Assembly (NCBI RefSeq): GCF_000419765.1
Contig: NZ_ATTQ01000016.1
Span: forward strand, 1-64,000
DNA length: 64,000 nucleotides
Origin: Rhizobium mongolense USDA 1844
Lineage (GTDB): Bacteria; Pseudomonadota; Alphaproteobacteria; Rhizobiales; Rhizobiaceae
Direction of reading: 5' to 3'
The translations under genes and the position numbers were made by a program. Shown here piece by piece: positions 41,671-54,014 of the stretch (its first letter is position 1; each line of letters begins with the position of its first letter). A model generated the notes under the pieces. The model did not search any database. It was not told the DNA's origin and saw only the letters and a program-made list of their open reading frames with translations.

Positions 41671-42147
41671 TTGCTAGGGCCGGAACTCGCGGAATTCATA
41701 GAAAGTCCTGTCATGATTCTGTTCGCGACGCGCGACGAGGCCGGCCGGCCGATGATTGGCCGCGGTTCCGGCGTGCGCTTCGACCGACAGAGCGGGCATC
41801 TGCACTTTCTCGCCTCCCACTGCCAATGGCCGAAGGCCGTGGGCGAGGCGCTGGCCGGCCGGCCGATTGCCACGACCTATGTGCGGGCCGCCGACTACAA
41901 GGCCTGCCAGATCAAGGGCCGGGTCCTGGAGGCTGGGCCGGCAGATGCCGCCTTCCGGGCACTGGGCCAGGCCTATGTCGCAGAACAGCTCGCGCGGATG
42001 CTGGCGCTCGGGGTCACCCGGATGCAGCTTTCCAGCACGCTCTCGGACCAGGAGCTCGTCTGCCTGACGATCGAGCCGCAGGAGATCTTCGAGCAGACGC
42101 CGGGGCCGGGCGCCGGACGCAGGCTGACGCCGGAAGCCGTCGCATGA
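41671..42147 (+). CDS. Pyridoxamine 5'-phosphate oxidase-like FMN-binding split-barrel protein
   Basis: A 158-residue single-domain protein with the split-barrel pattern: EFIESPVMILFATRDEAGRP, then RGSGVRFDRQSGHLHFLA and GRPIATTYVRAADYKACQIK (like substrate-strand motifs of PNPOx relatives). The start is a TTG at 41671 with GGGGG eight bases upstream. It overlaps the next gene by four bases (ATGA). It probably binds FMN, haem or F420; the cofactor cannot be read from the sequence. It is not PdxH, which is longer and has other signatures. Confidence 0.8.
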   Translation: MLGPELAEFIESPVMILFATRDEAGRPMIGRGSGVRFDRQSGHLHFLASHCQWPKAVGEALAGRPIATTYVRAADYKACQIKGRVLEAGPADAAFRALGQAYVAEQLARMLALGVTRMQLSSTLSDQELVCLTIEPQEIFEQTPGPGAGRRLTPEAVA

Positions 42148-43490
42148 TTGCGCTCGAAAGGCTGCGGGACAGTTTCGAGGGCGTCATTCCCTCCGTCATC
42201 GCCACCACCGATGCGGACGGAATGCCCAATATCTCCTATCTCTCGCACGTGCATTACGTAGACGAGACGCATGTCGCTCTCTCCAACCAGTTCTTCTCCA
42301 AGACCGCCACCAATGTGGCGCGCAACGGGCTCGCGACCGTGATGGTGGTCGACGGCTATAGCGGCCAACAGCACGTGCTCGACCTAGTGTTCGAGCGCTC
42401 CGAGACGGAGAGCGAGACCTTCGAGCGGGTGGCGATCCATCTGGCGATCCTGGAAAGCCGGATGAACGGAATCATGAAGCTCCGCTCCGTCGACATCTAC
42501 CGGGTGGAGGACTGTCGGGCTGTGCCGGCCGCCAATCCGCTGGTCGAGCCGGAGCCGCTCGTGCTGCCCGACCTGATGGGCAGGGTGGCGAGGCTGACGG
42601 CGCGGATGTCGGACTGCAGCGATCCGGAAACGCTGCTCGACGTGACGCTTGAGGGCCTCGGCGAGTTGTTCGGCTACCACCATTCCATGGTGCTGGTGCC
42701 GGACGGCGAACGCGGCGGGCTGACGACGATCGCCAGCCGCGGCTACGACCAGTTCGGCTTTGGCGCCGAGGTTCCGCCCGGGCGCGGCATTATCGGGGTT
42801 GCGGCCGAGCGGCGGCGCAATGTACGGATCACCGACCTGAGTCGCGGTCAGCGCTACATCCAGGCGGTGCGGGCCATGGCGGGCGTCGAGGATGCGGCGC
42901 CGATCCCGCTTCCGGCGCTCGACAAGCCGCTCAGCCAGATCGCGCTGCCGCTAGTCGCCCGGGGAAGGCTCGTCGGCGTGCTGTTCTCGGAATCGGCGGA
43001 GCGGTTCACCTTCCGCCATCGCGACGAGGAGGCGCTGACCGTGATCGCCGCGCATCTGGCCACCGCGCTCTCCTTTCTTTCCGAGGAACGCGAGCGGGCG
43101 GAGACGGGCTGGCGCGAGAAGGCGGAGGCGTCGGCCGACGAGGCCGTGAGGCTGCCCGCCGGTCGGCGCATCGCCGTGCGCTTCTATCCGCGCGACGGCT
43201 CGCTCTTCGTCGACGACGATTATCTCATCCGCGGCGTGCCGGGGCGGCTGCTCCTGCACTTCCTCGAAGACTATGCGCGCACCGGCAAGCGGGACTTTCT
43301 GAACCGTGAGATACGCCGCGACCGGCGCCTGCAACTGCCGGATTTCAAGGACAATCTGGAGACCCGGCTGATCTTGCTGCGCCGGCGACTGGAGGAAAAG
43401 GCAGGCCCGATCATGCTCGAGCGCGCCGACCGCGGCCGCCTGCGGCTCACCCTTGCCGGCCGTCCCGAGATTGAGTTGGTGGAAGACTGA
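42144..43490 (+). CDS. Three-domain sensor-regulator: PPOX split barrel, GAF and winged-helix-like C-terminus
   Basis: A 448-residue protein. Residues 1-130 form a second pyridoxamine-oxidase-like split barrel (VIPSVIATTDADGMPNISYL; FFSKTATNVARNGLATVMV). Residues 150-320 are a GAF domain (ETLLDVTLEGLGELFGYHHS; SQIALPLVARGRLVGVLFSE). After a short coiled linker, residues 345-448 read like an OmpR-type winged helix (DDDYLIRGVPGRLLLHFLED; FLNREIRRDRRLQLPDFKDN; RLILLRRRLEE). The start overlaps the upstream gene by four bases. The likely role is a flavin- or redox-linked transcription factor acting on the repeats at 41591-41636. Codon use is richer in CGG, CTG and GGG than in neighbours. Confidence 0.75.
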   Translation: MIALERLRDSFEGVIPSVIATTDADGMPNISYLSHVHYVDETHVALSNQFFSKTATNVARNGLATVMVVDGYSGQQHVLDLVFERSETESETFERVAIHLAILESRMNGIMKLRSVDIYRVEDCRAVPAANPLVEPEPLVLPDLMGRVARLTARMSDCSDPETLLDVTLEGLGELFGYHHSMVLVPDGERGGLTTIASRGYDQFGFGAEVPPGRGIIGVAAERRRNVRITDLSRGQRYIQAVRAMAGVEDAAPIPLPALDKPLSQIALPLVARGRLVGVLFSESAERFTFRHRDEEALTVIAAHLATALSFLSEERERAETGWREKAEASADEAVRLPAGRRIAVRFYPRDGSLFVDDDYLIRGVPGRLLLHFLEDYARTGKRDFLNREIRRDRRLQLPDFKDNLETRLILLRRRLEEKAGPIMLERADRGRLRLTLAGRPEIELVED

Positions 43491-43829
43491 CCGCGGCGGG
43501 CTCCCCTCCTAGTTCTCGCGAAGGCCTCGCCGTCCGCTGTTGAGTATCGGTGCAAGGAGGTGCGTAAACAGGCTTTGTTCGCCATCCATGAGCATCACCT
43601 CGGCAGGCATGACTGGGAGAAGTTGCGCTTTTCCGCCCAACGCTGAGGTCTTTCTGCCGTGGGTCTCGCAGGGCTTGAGAAGGCTTGGGCCGGAGCCGAT
43701 CTGTGAGATCCGCCCCTTCTGCAGGCTTCCTGGCAATGACGACGATCCGCCGATGAGCGGTGTCGCAGGCGAGCGCTTCCGGCTACAAAAACAAGGTCTG
43801 AGAGTGGTCTGTGCCGTTGGGAGGACGCG
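43491..43829. other. Region without a supported gene
   Basis: About 340 bases between the sensor gene and a methyltransferase pseudogene. Open frames occur on both strands but they overlap the pseudogene, change frame character and resemble nothing I know. The GGGAGG at about 43818-43824 is the ribosome binding site of the pseudogene. It is probably degraded sequence. Confidence 0.5.
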
Positions 43830-44627
43830 ATGGCAGTTCCAACAGTGGATCGTGTGTTTGGCCGTGTGGCTTTCGGGGCCGATCCCTCCAACTATCATGC
43901 TGCCCGCCCGCGCTATCCTGAAGAAACGTGGGAGCTGCTGCGCGAGCGTTCTGACCTTGGACCCGGCGTTGATATTCTGGAGATCGGCGCTGGTACTGGG
44001 CTTGCAACGGCAGAATTGCTGGCGCACAAGCCGCGGCGGCTGGCAGCAGTTGAGCCTGACATGAGGCTGGCAGACTTCCTGCGAACCTCGATTGCGGTTG
44101 ACTGCTTGCAGGTGCTCGCGCTGCATTTGAAGACGCAAATCTGGAGCCTGCCTCGTTCGACCTGGTTACAAGTGCGACGGCTTTTCACTGGCTGGACGCT
44201 GCGCCTGCTCTGAAACGAATTCATGGATTGCTGCGACCTTGCGGCGCCGTCGCCCTTTGGTGGAACGTCTTTGGCGATGAAAGTCGGCCCGATCCCTTTC
44301 ATGATGCCACCGCGCATTTGTTCGTTGGCCATCGTGCCAGCCTGTCAGCGGGTGGGCGCGACAGTCCTCCTTACGCGCTTGATGCGGATGCACGAATTCG
44401 GGAGATGACGGATGCTGGCTTCGTACCCGATCCTCCTGAATTTATCCGCTGGACATTGAGGCTTGATGCGTCCGGCGTGCGCAGCCTCTATGCCACGTAC
44501 TCTAATGTTTCCGCCTACAGAACGGGCCAATCTGCTCAATTCCTTGGCCGAAATTGTTACAGGGCAGTTTGCGGGCCGCGTAGATCGCAACATGACAACT
44601 GCAATCTATACCGCCCGGCGCGCGTAG
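43830..44627 (+). pseudogene. Class I SAM-dependent methyltransferase, disrupted by two frameshifts
   Basis: The frame opens with a good ribosome binding site and MAVPTVDRVFGRVAFGADP, then the SAM-binding motif I VDILEIGAGTGLATAELL. Near 44120 the frame must shift to continue as FEDANLEPASFDLVTSATAF, then HWLDAAPALKRIHGLLRP and GAVALWWNVFGDE. Near 44510 it shifts back to the first frame (PPTERANLLNSLAEIVTGQF) and ends at TAG 44625-44627. The complete protein would have about 265 residues, a normal size for a class I methyltransferase. The two shifts compensate, so sequencing error is possible but decay is more likely. Confidence 0.8.
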
Positions 44628-44793
44628 CTCCAGACAAGCGCTGCCGGTTTGGGACGCATTTCCGGGTTGAAAAGATAGGACTTCGTGCGCAATCCAGCTC
44701 CGACAGCTCAAACGCTTGTCCGCTTGAGTGGTTTTTCGGCACCGGTTTCAAGCGTCAGATTTTCACCACTCGGCCCTGCGCCGGAGCTCTCGT

Positions 44794-45354
44794 TTACTTC
44801 GATCGCGCAGCTTTCAGCGCATTGCCCCACCAGGCCAGCTGATCGAGCTGCTTGCCGGCGGCATCGATAAGGTGCTGGTAGTCGTTGAGGTTTTTACCTT
44901 CCCTGGCAACGCCGATATATTCGGGCAGAGAAATATGGACGCCCGTTTTCACCGAAGCCGCGCCCATTTCTACGAAGATCATGCGAAGCTGTTCGACGGC
45001 ACGCGCAGCGCCGACACCGCCATACCCAACGAAGGCAACTGGTTTGTGGATGAATTCGCCGAGGTCGATCGCATTCTTGAGCACGGCCGTCGGGCCGTGA
45101 TTGTATTCGGCAACGGTGAAGATAAATGCGTCAAACTCGCGCAGCTTCTTCTTCCAGCGCTCCGCCGTCTCGCTCTCAGCTTCCAGCGCACGTGCTTCAC
45201 CGAAGAAAGCCATGGGGTAGTCGAGGAGATCGAGCACCTCGACCTCAAAATCCGGCCGCTGCGCGGCAATCTCGGCAATCCACTTCGCCGGACGATCCGC
45301 AAAGCGGCCGATGCGCGTGCTTCCAACGATAACTGCAATCTTGAGGTTGTTCAT
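44794..45354 (-). CDS. NADPH-dependent FMN reductase
   Basis: A 186-residue flavodoxin-fold reductase: FMN phosphate-binding GSTRIGRFADRPAKWI at the N-terminus and FTVAEYNHGPTAVLKNAID, the hallmark of the NADPH-dependent FMN reductase (chromate or quinone reductase, ArsH/ChrR-like) family. It reduces flavin or quinones in the cytoplasm. It lies downstream of pyc in the same direction, separated by a 67-bp gap holding a GC-rich hairpin without a T tract. Confidence 0.9.
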   Translation of the reverse strand: MNNLKIAVIVGSTRIGRFADRPAKWIAEIAAQRPDFEVEVLDLLDYPMAFFGEARALEAESETAERWKKKLREFDAFIFTVAEYNHGPTAVLKNAIDLGEFIHKPVAFVGYGGVGAARAVEQLRMIFVEMGAASVKTGVHISLPEYIGVAREGKNLNDYQHLIDAAGKQLDQLAWWGNALKAARSK

Positions 45355-45421
45355 TTTCGACCTTTCCTGTCCATTACACGCTAGGGCGGCCCGGGGGCCA
45401 CCCTAGCCTTTCGGCTTCCGG

Positions 45422-48886
<3,465 letters not shown>

Positions 48887-49015
48887 TGCGCTCTCCTCAC
48901 GGCATCGAAACGGGCAATGCTGCACCCGCGAAGAAAATTCTTAACGCGCCGTTACAGAAAGTTCAATTTCCCTTGCGAAATAGAATTTCCCAAATGCGAG
49001 AGGTCGCGCGCCAAA

Positions 49016-49756
49016 TTAGGTAACGAGCCCGTGCCGGAAAGCCAGCGCCACCGCCTGCTGGCGGTTCTTGGCCTTCAGCTTGTCCTGCAACCCATTCATA
49101 TACCAATCGACCGTGTGGTTCGAGATGCTGAGCACCTTGCTGATCTCCATCGAGGTCAGGCCGTCGGCCAAATAGTGCAGGATTTCGAGCTCGCGGCGCG
49201 TCAGCGGGATATTGAGCAATGAAGCGCTTTCGAGTGCCTTCGCTTCGCCCTTGAGATCAAGCAGCCGCCAGAACGCTTTGCGCGCAACCGTTTCGAACAA
49301 TGACATCTCGACCGGCGACAATTCGACGGGCCCACCGCCGATGCTCAAGTTTCCGAGCACGCCGCTCTTGCCGTGAATGGGGAAGATGTAACCGTCGCGG
49401 AGGCCGTGGGCATGGGCATCCGCCATCATCTGTTCCATTCGCCGCTGATGCGGATCGCGACGGTAGGCGGCAAGGCTTTCCTTCCATCGAAATGGCCTTT
49501 GCGCCAGCGCCAGATACCGCACTGTTGGATCTATGAGGACGTATTTTTTTGCAACATATGTTTGCGGCCACTTCTCGGGCCAATGCCCGGCAAGTACGAG
49601 ACCCCAGGGATCTTGGTTCTGCTTCAGGTGACGCAGCAATCCATAATATTCGAAGCCATAGGAATGAACGGCTCGCCGGAGTTCCTCAACCACGTTTTCG
49701 GGCTTCGTGCATTCCTCAATGACGACGAGCAATTGAACTAAAGAATGGATATTCAC
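49016..49756 (-). CDS. LuxR-type autoinducer-binding regulator without a LuxI in view
   Basis: A 246-residue protein with an N-terminal autoinducer-binding domain (W and Y in the HWPEKWPQTYVAKKY segment, the invariant DP in LIDPTVRY, W in PFRWKES, G in HGLRDGYIFP) and a C-terminal LuxR helix-turn-helix (LTRRELEILHYLADGLTSME; LSISNHTVDWYMNGLQDKL). The residues normally contacting the acyl-homoserine lactone ring seem kept. No synthase gene is nearby, so it may be a solo receptor. It lies upstream of pyc in the same direction and diverges from ndvA. Confidence 0.9.
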   Translation of the reverse strand: MNIHSLVQLLVVIEECTKPENVVEELRRAVHSYGFEYYGLLRHLKQNQDPWGLVLAGHWPEKWPQTYVAKKYVLIDPTVRYLALAQRPFRWKESLAAYRRDPHQRRMEQMMADAHAHGLRDGYIFPIHGKSGVLGNLSIGGGPVELSPVEMSLFETVARKAFWRLLDLKGEAKALESASLLNIPLTRRELEILHYLADGLTSMEISKVLSISNHTVDWYMNGLQDKLKAKNRQQAVALAFRHGLVT

Positions 49757-49925
49757 AAAAAAGCCCCTTGCCCGGCAATGGGCGATCGGTGAAGTCCGTC
49801 GGTCGGACCACCTGAACGTGGCAACGACGGTCTTCGATTAACAAGCTGGCTTCATATAAGGTTTATGGATTGCTAAAGCTTGGTTTAAATACAAGTGGAA
49901 ATTGTTGCACTCCCGATCGGTTGAG

Positions 49926-50010
49926 CAGCTTTGCGCTGCGATTATTCTGTCGAATCCTGCAGAAACACCTCACCTGAATGCGCCGTTAATCGTCGGTTCA
50001 GGTGTTTTTT
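49926..50010 (+). terminator. Structured leader with intrinsic terminator upstream of ndvA
   Basis: A small hairpin GCAGC-TTTGC-GCTGC (49926-49940) is followed by a terminator with arms CACCTGAA (49971-49978) and TTCAGGTG (49997-50004) and six T (50005-50010). A competing pair AAACACCT/AGGTGTTT could form with the flanks. The terminator lies 51 bases before the ndvA start, so it could attenuate ndvA or end a separate small RNA begun near a TTCGAT-N16-TATAAG promoter-like sequence at about 49830-49860. The remaining 49757-49925 shows no gene. Confidence 0.6.
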
Positions 50011-50061
50011 CATAGCATCGCGCCATCCCGTTTTTTGCAGATGCACACAAGAGGTACCGCC

Positions 50062-51825
50062 GTGTCATTATTCAAGGTCTATGCAAGAGCTTTGCGCTAC
50101 CTTGGCGCCTACAAGCTCCGCGTATCCCTGGTGGTCGTTGCGAACATTGTTCTGGCTGCGATCACGATTGCGGAGCCTGTTCTGTTCGGTCGCATCATCG
50201 ACGCCATTTCAGGCAATGGCGAGGTCAAGCCCATTCTGTTCATGTGGGCCGGATTTGCCGTCTTCAATACGATCGCCTTCGTTCTCGTCGCCCGCGAGGC
50301 GGACAGGCTGGCCCATGGCCGGCGCGCGACTTTGCTGACGGAAGCATTTGGCCGCATCATCTCGATGCCGCTCTCCTGGCATCACCAGCGCGGGACGTCG
50401 AACGCGTTGCATACGCTGCTGCGCGCTTGCGAAACGCTCTTCGGCCTCTGGCTCGAATTCATGCGTAATCACCTCTCGACTGCCGTGGCCATTGCGCTCC
50501 TGGTGCCGACCGCCATGGCCATGGACCTGAGATTGTCCGGCGTGCTGGTCGTGCTTGGTCTTGCCTACTGGCTGATCGGCCGTCTGGTCATGAGCCGCAC
50601 GAAGGACGGACAGGCGTCTGTCGAGAACCACTATCACACCGTTTTCTCGCATGTGAGCGACTCGATCAGCAACGTTTCGGTGCTGCACAGCTACAACCGC
50701 ATCGAAGCTGAAACCAAGGCGCTCAAGGGCTTTGCCGACCGCCTGCTGCAGGCTCAGTACCCGGTCCTCGACTGGTGGGCCCTTGCCGGTGCTCTGAACC
50801 GAATGGCGTCGACCATCGCCATGATGATCATCCTTGTGATCGGCACGCTTCTGGTGCAGGCCGGCGAACTGCGGATCGGTGACGTCATCGCCTTCATCGG
50901 CTTTGCAAACCTTTTGATCTCGCGCCTCGACCAGATGCGCCAGTTCGCTACGCAGATTTTCGAAGCCCGCGCGAAGCTTGAAGACTTCTATACGCTCGAA
51001 GACTCCGTTCGCGAGCGCGAAGAACCGGCGGGCAATGCCGACATCAAGGACGTCAAGGGCGAAGTCGAATTCCGCGACGTCTCCTTCGGCTTCGGCAACT
51101 CGTCGCAGGGCCTGCACAATGTCTCCTTCTCGGTGAAGGCTGGCCAGACAGTCGCGATCGTAGGCCCGACAGGTGCGGGTAAGACGACGCTCGTCAATCT
51201 GCTGCAGCGCGTCTACGATCCAGACAGCGGCAAGATCCTGGTGGATAGCCACGACATCACCAAGGTCACCCGCAGGTCGCTGCGCCGTTATATCGCCACC
51301 GTGTTCCAGGATGCGGGTCTGCTGAACCGTTCGATCAGCGACAATATCCGCCTTGGCCGCGAAGGCGCCAGCGAGGAAGACATGCGCCGTGCTGCCGAAG
51401 CGGCAGCCGCGGCGGACTTCATCGAGACGCGCGAGGAACAGTATGACACGCATGTCGGCGAGCGGGGCAACAGGCTCTCGGGCGGGGAGCGCCAGCGTGT
51501 GGCGATCGCCCGCGCCATCCTCAAGGATGCGCCGATCCTGGTTCTCGATGAGGCGACCAGCGCGCTGGACGTAGAGACCGAGAACCGCGTGAAGGCTGCA
51601 ATCGACAACCTTCGCCAGAACCGCACCACCTTTATCATCGCGCACCGCCTCTCGACGGTTCGTGAAGCAGACAAGGTGCTCTTCCTCGACAGCGGCCGGA
51701 TCGTCGAACAGGGTAGTTTCGATGAACTCAGCCATAGCAACGGCCGCTTTGCAGCGCTGCTTCGCGCCAGCGGTATCCTGACGGACGAGGAAGTCCGCAA
51801 GGCCCATACGACCGAAGCTGCTTAA
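50062..51825 (+). CDS. ndvA: Cyclic beta-1,2-glucan export ATP-binding/permease protein NdvA
   Basis: A 587-residue half-type ABC exporter. N-terminal six-helix membrane domain starting VSLFKVYARALRYLGAYKLR, and C-terminal ATPase with Walker A GPTGAGKTT, signature LSGGERQRVAIARAI, Walker B ILVLDEATSALD and the H-loop IIAHRLST. It exports cyclic beta-1,2-glucan to the periplasm. The GTG at 50062 has GAGG seven bases upstream and gives the length usual for Rhizobium NdvA; an ATG at 50041 is less likely. ndvB lies about 3.5 kb downstream on the other strand. Confidence 0.96.
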   Translation: MSLFKVYARALRYLGAYKLRVSLVVVANIVLAAITIAEPVLFGRIIDAISGNGEVKPILFMWAGFAVFNTIAFVLVAREADRLAHGRRATLLTEAFGRIISMPLSWHHQRGTSNALHTLLRACETLFGLWLEFMRNHLSTAVAIALLVPTAMAMDLRLSGVLVVLGLAYWLIGRLVMSRTKDGQASVENHYHTVFSHVSDSISNVSVLHSYNRIEAETKALKGFADRLLQAQYPVLDWWALAGALNRMASTIAMMIILVIGTLLVQAGELRIGDVIAFIGFANLLISRLDQMRQFATQIFEARAKLEDFYTLEDSVREREEPAGNADIKDVKGEVEFRDVSFGFGNSSQGLHNVSFSVKAGQTVAIVGPTGAGKTTLVNLLQRVYDPDSGKILVDSHDITKVTRRSLRRYIATVFQDAGLLNRSISDNIRLGREGASEEDMRRAAEAAAAADFIETREEQYDTHVGERGNRLSGGERQRVAIARAILKDAPILVLDEATSALDVETENRVKAAIDNLRQNRTTFIIAHRLSTVREADKVLFLDSGRIVEQGSFDELSHSNGRFAALLRASGILTDEEVRKAHTTEAA

Positions 51826-51847
51826 CCAGGTTCGAAAGCGAAAATGA

Positions 51848-51880
51848 AAGGCCGGAGGGGAAACCTACCGGCCTTTTTTA
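51848..51880 (+). terminator. Intrinsic terminator after ndvA
   Basis: Stem AAGGCCGG/CCGGCCTT with a 12-base loop and a T6-7 tract, directly after the ndvA stop. Confidence 0.9.
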
Positions 51881-52105
51881 TCGTGGTTAGAAACTCGGTA
51901 CGCGCTGCAGGTGAGATCTTTGCCGGAATGTACGCTAGCACCCTTTCTTCAGCCGCCGCAAAGTGGAATTCGATGCTCAGATAACGCTATGGCTTTCGGG
52001 TGTTCAGTGACGGCTGACGAACTGTAAATCGATACGCACAGTACCTCAGAGGGGTCTCAAGGCCTTGATGCCGTGACAGCTGTGGCAGCGGGCAGTTTTA
52101 TCGCG

Positions 52106-52450
52106 TCAGAGGCGACGGCGCCTTCTGCCTTGCCTCGCGCGACTTTCGGATAAAGCGCGCAACTGATGTCGCTCTACCAGAGCGGCCTGAACCGCCGCCT
52201 GGAAGGACAAGACGCGCTCCCGGATCTTCTCCTCGCGCAAGCCACATCGCGAAAGCTCGTCCGCCAGCAAACGGCACTCGGCTTTCCAGAACGCGACCGC
52301 CGGTTCTCCGTGCAGATCATCAAGCGTCGCGGCGCAGCGCTCGATATCGCCGGGCCGGGGGATGCTTGGAAATATCACGATTTCGCTTGCGGTCAGCGCG
52401 GCGAGAGGGGTGTCGAAAGAAGATGCCATCGAATCAATCCATGTTTCCAT
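52106..52450 (-). CDS. Small hypothetical protein, DUF6074-like
   Basis: A 114-residue protein with IVIFPSIPRPGDIERCAATL in the first third, then AVAFWKAECRLLADELSRCG and a helical SFQAAVQAALVERHQLRAL, ending in an Arg-rich tail (RARQGRRRRRL). The pattern of a F-P-x3-R strand followed by Y/F-W-x4 helix resembles the DUF6074 proteins common in rhizobia; this assignment is moderate. An ATG at 52429 is an alternative start. Function unknown. Confidence 0.6.
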   Translation of the reverse strand: METWIDSMASSFDTPLAALTASEIVIFPSIPRPGDIERCAATLDDLHGEPAVAFWKAECRLLADELSRCGLREEKIRERVLSFQAAVQAALVERHQLRALSESRARQGRRRRRL

Positions 52451-52583
52451 CAGACTGTTAGGCTTGTGTTGGTTAACGTTTACCTTCTCTCGCGGAATAA
52501 TGCCGTTGCTGACCGACTGAATGGACCTAAAGCCAAAGCCTCAGCAGCCGATACTTCTGCTGGGACTTTGGCGCTTGGCATTG

Positions 52584-53897
52584 TTAGGATTGCGCGCGCT
52601 GTTGCACAGTTCCGCTCTCTTCGGCGGGAATCTGTGTACGCGACATCACGCGTCCGACCACGAGCACCAGCAGCGCGGCGGCAGCCAGGCACGCGGCAAG
52701 AAAGAACATCGGCGCAATCGTGCTTCCGGTACTGTCCTTGATCCAGGGCACGACGTTCTGGGCGACAAAGCCGCCGAGATTGCCGACGGAGTTGATTGCG
52801 GCGAGCCCGGCCGCCGCACCAGCGCCTCTTAGAAAGCGTGACGGCAGGCTCCAGAAAACCGGCTGGCCGGCGAAGATGCCCGCAGCAGCGATGCAGAGAA
52901 ATGCGAACTGGACGCCATGGTCCGGAATAACAGCAGAAAGGACAAGGCATATGGCGCCCAGCAGTGCCGGAATGACGATATAAGGCGTCTTCGAAGCTGC
53001 CCTGTCTGCCATCGACGGGACGATGTAAAGCGCCACCGCCACGAGGACCCAGGGTATGATGTTCAAAAAGCCGTTGGCCGTGTTGCTGACGCCGAATTCC
53101 TTGACAATGGTCGGGAGCCAATAGCTGAGACCATAGGCTGCAAGAGGAAAGCCGACGTAGCACAATGCCATGAGAAGTACCTTCGGATTGATGAGCGCCT
53201 TGAACCCATTCTCCGCGTTCTTGTCCATGTCTGCATTTTCCGCCTCAATCCTGCGTTTGAGCCAGCTCTTCTCCGCATCGCTCAGGAAGTTCGCATTCTC
53301 TGGGCGATCCGAGAGGTAAAACAACGTGACCACGCCTGCTATGACGGCGGGAATACCCGTCGCGATGAACACCCATTGCCAGCCGGCTATGCCATAAAGC
53401 CCGTCGAGATCGAGCAGCATGCCGCCCAGCGGCGCGCCGACGGCATTGGCAAGAGCGCTGAAGATCATGAACAGCCCGACCATCGTGCCGCGATAGGCGG
53501 ACGGATACCAAAGTGTCAGCAGATAAAGGACGCCTGGAAAGAACCCGGCCTCGCAGGCGCCAAGAAGAAAGCGGAGAATGTAGAACATCGTCGCATTCTG
53601 CGTGTAGGCCAAGGCGATCGTAACTGCGCCCCACGAGAGCAAAATACGCGCAAACCATTTGCTGGCGCCGTACCGCTCAAGCAGCAGATTGCTGGGGACT
53701 TCAAACAGGAAATAACCGATGAAGAAGAGCGAGGCGCCGAGGCCGTAGGCATATTCGCTCATGCCAAGCGCGCCGACCATTTCCAGCTTGGCGAAGCTGA
53801 CATTTTGGCGATCGATATAGGCGATGAGATAAAGAATGCCTAGGAACGGCATGAGCCGCCACGTGATTTTGGCAATCAGTTGCTTTTCGTCGACCAT
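52584..53897 (-). CDS. MFS transporter, anion:cation symporter (ACS) family
   Basis: A 437-residue transporter with 12 membrane segments. ACS-family features include ILYLIAYIDRQNVSFAKLEM, then FFIGYFLFEVPSNLLLERYG, and LLGACEAGFFPGVLYLLTLW. A charged loop of about 45 residues (NADMDKNAENGFKALINP) separates the halves. The ATG at 53897 has GAAGGAG upstream. ACS members carry organic anions such as sugar acids, phthalate or tartrate. It stands between ndvA and opgC but has no obvious link to glucan. Confidence 0.9.
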   Translation of the reverse strand: MVDEKQLIAKITWRLMPFLGILYLIAYIDRQNVSFAKLEMVGALGMSEYAYGLGASLFFIGYFLFEVPSNLLLERYGASKWFARILLSWGAVTIALAYTQNATMFYILRFLLGACEAGFFPGVLYLLTLWYPSAYRGTMVGLFMIFSALANAVGAPLGGMLLDLDGLYGIAGWQWVFIATGIPAVIAGVVTLFYLSDRPENANFLSDAEKSWLKRRIEAENADMDKNAENGFKALINPKVLLMALCYVGFPLAAYGLSYWLPTIVKEFGVSNTANGFLNIIPWVLVAVALYIVPSMADRAASKTPYIVIPALLGAICLVLSAVIPDHGVQFAFLCIAAAGIFAGQPVFWSLPSRFLRGAGAAAGLAAINSVGNLGGFVAQNVVPWIKDSTGSTIAPMFFLAACLAAAALLVLVVGRVMSRTQIPAEESGTVQQRAQS

Positions 53898-54014
53898 GAA
53901 TTTCTCCTTCGGGCAATTGCATCTGGGCGAGGTGCAGAAGGGCAAGCTTGCCATCATCAATTGTCGGCCGGTGCCCGAACTGCAGGCCCAGACCGATCAA
54001 TCAAAAAGAGAGAG

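Noticed and set aside
43509-44138. A 209-codon minus-strand ORF before and across the methyltransferase
   Set aside because: It overlaps the well-recognised methyltransferase frame, has no ribosome binding site I trust and no family resemblance.
45355-45421. GC-rich inverted repeat CTAGGG...CCCTAG between pyc and the FMN reductase gene as a terminator
   Set aside because: The stem is plausible but no T tract follows on either strand, so I did not call it a terminator.
50209-51807. A 532-codon minus-strand frame opposite ndvA
   Set aside because: Shadow of ndvA; repetitive His/Arg/Asp/Ala composition with no motif.
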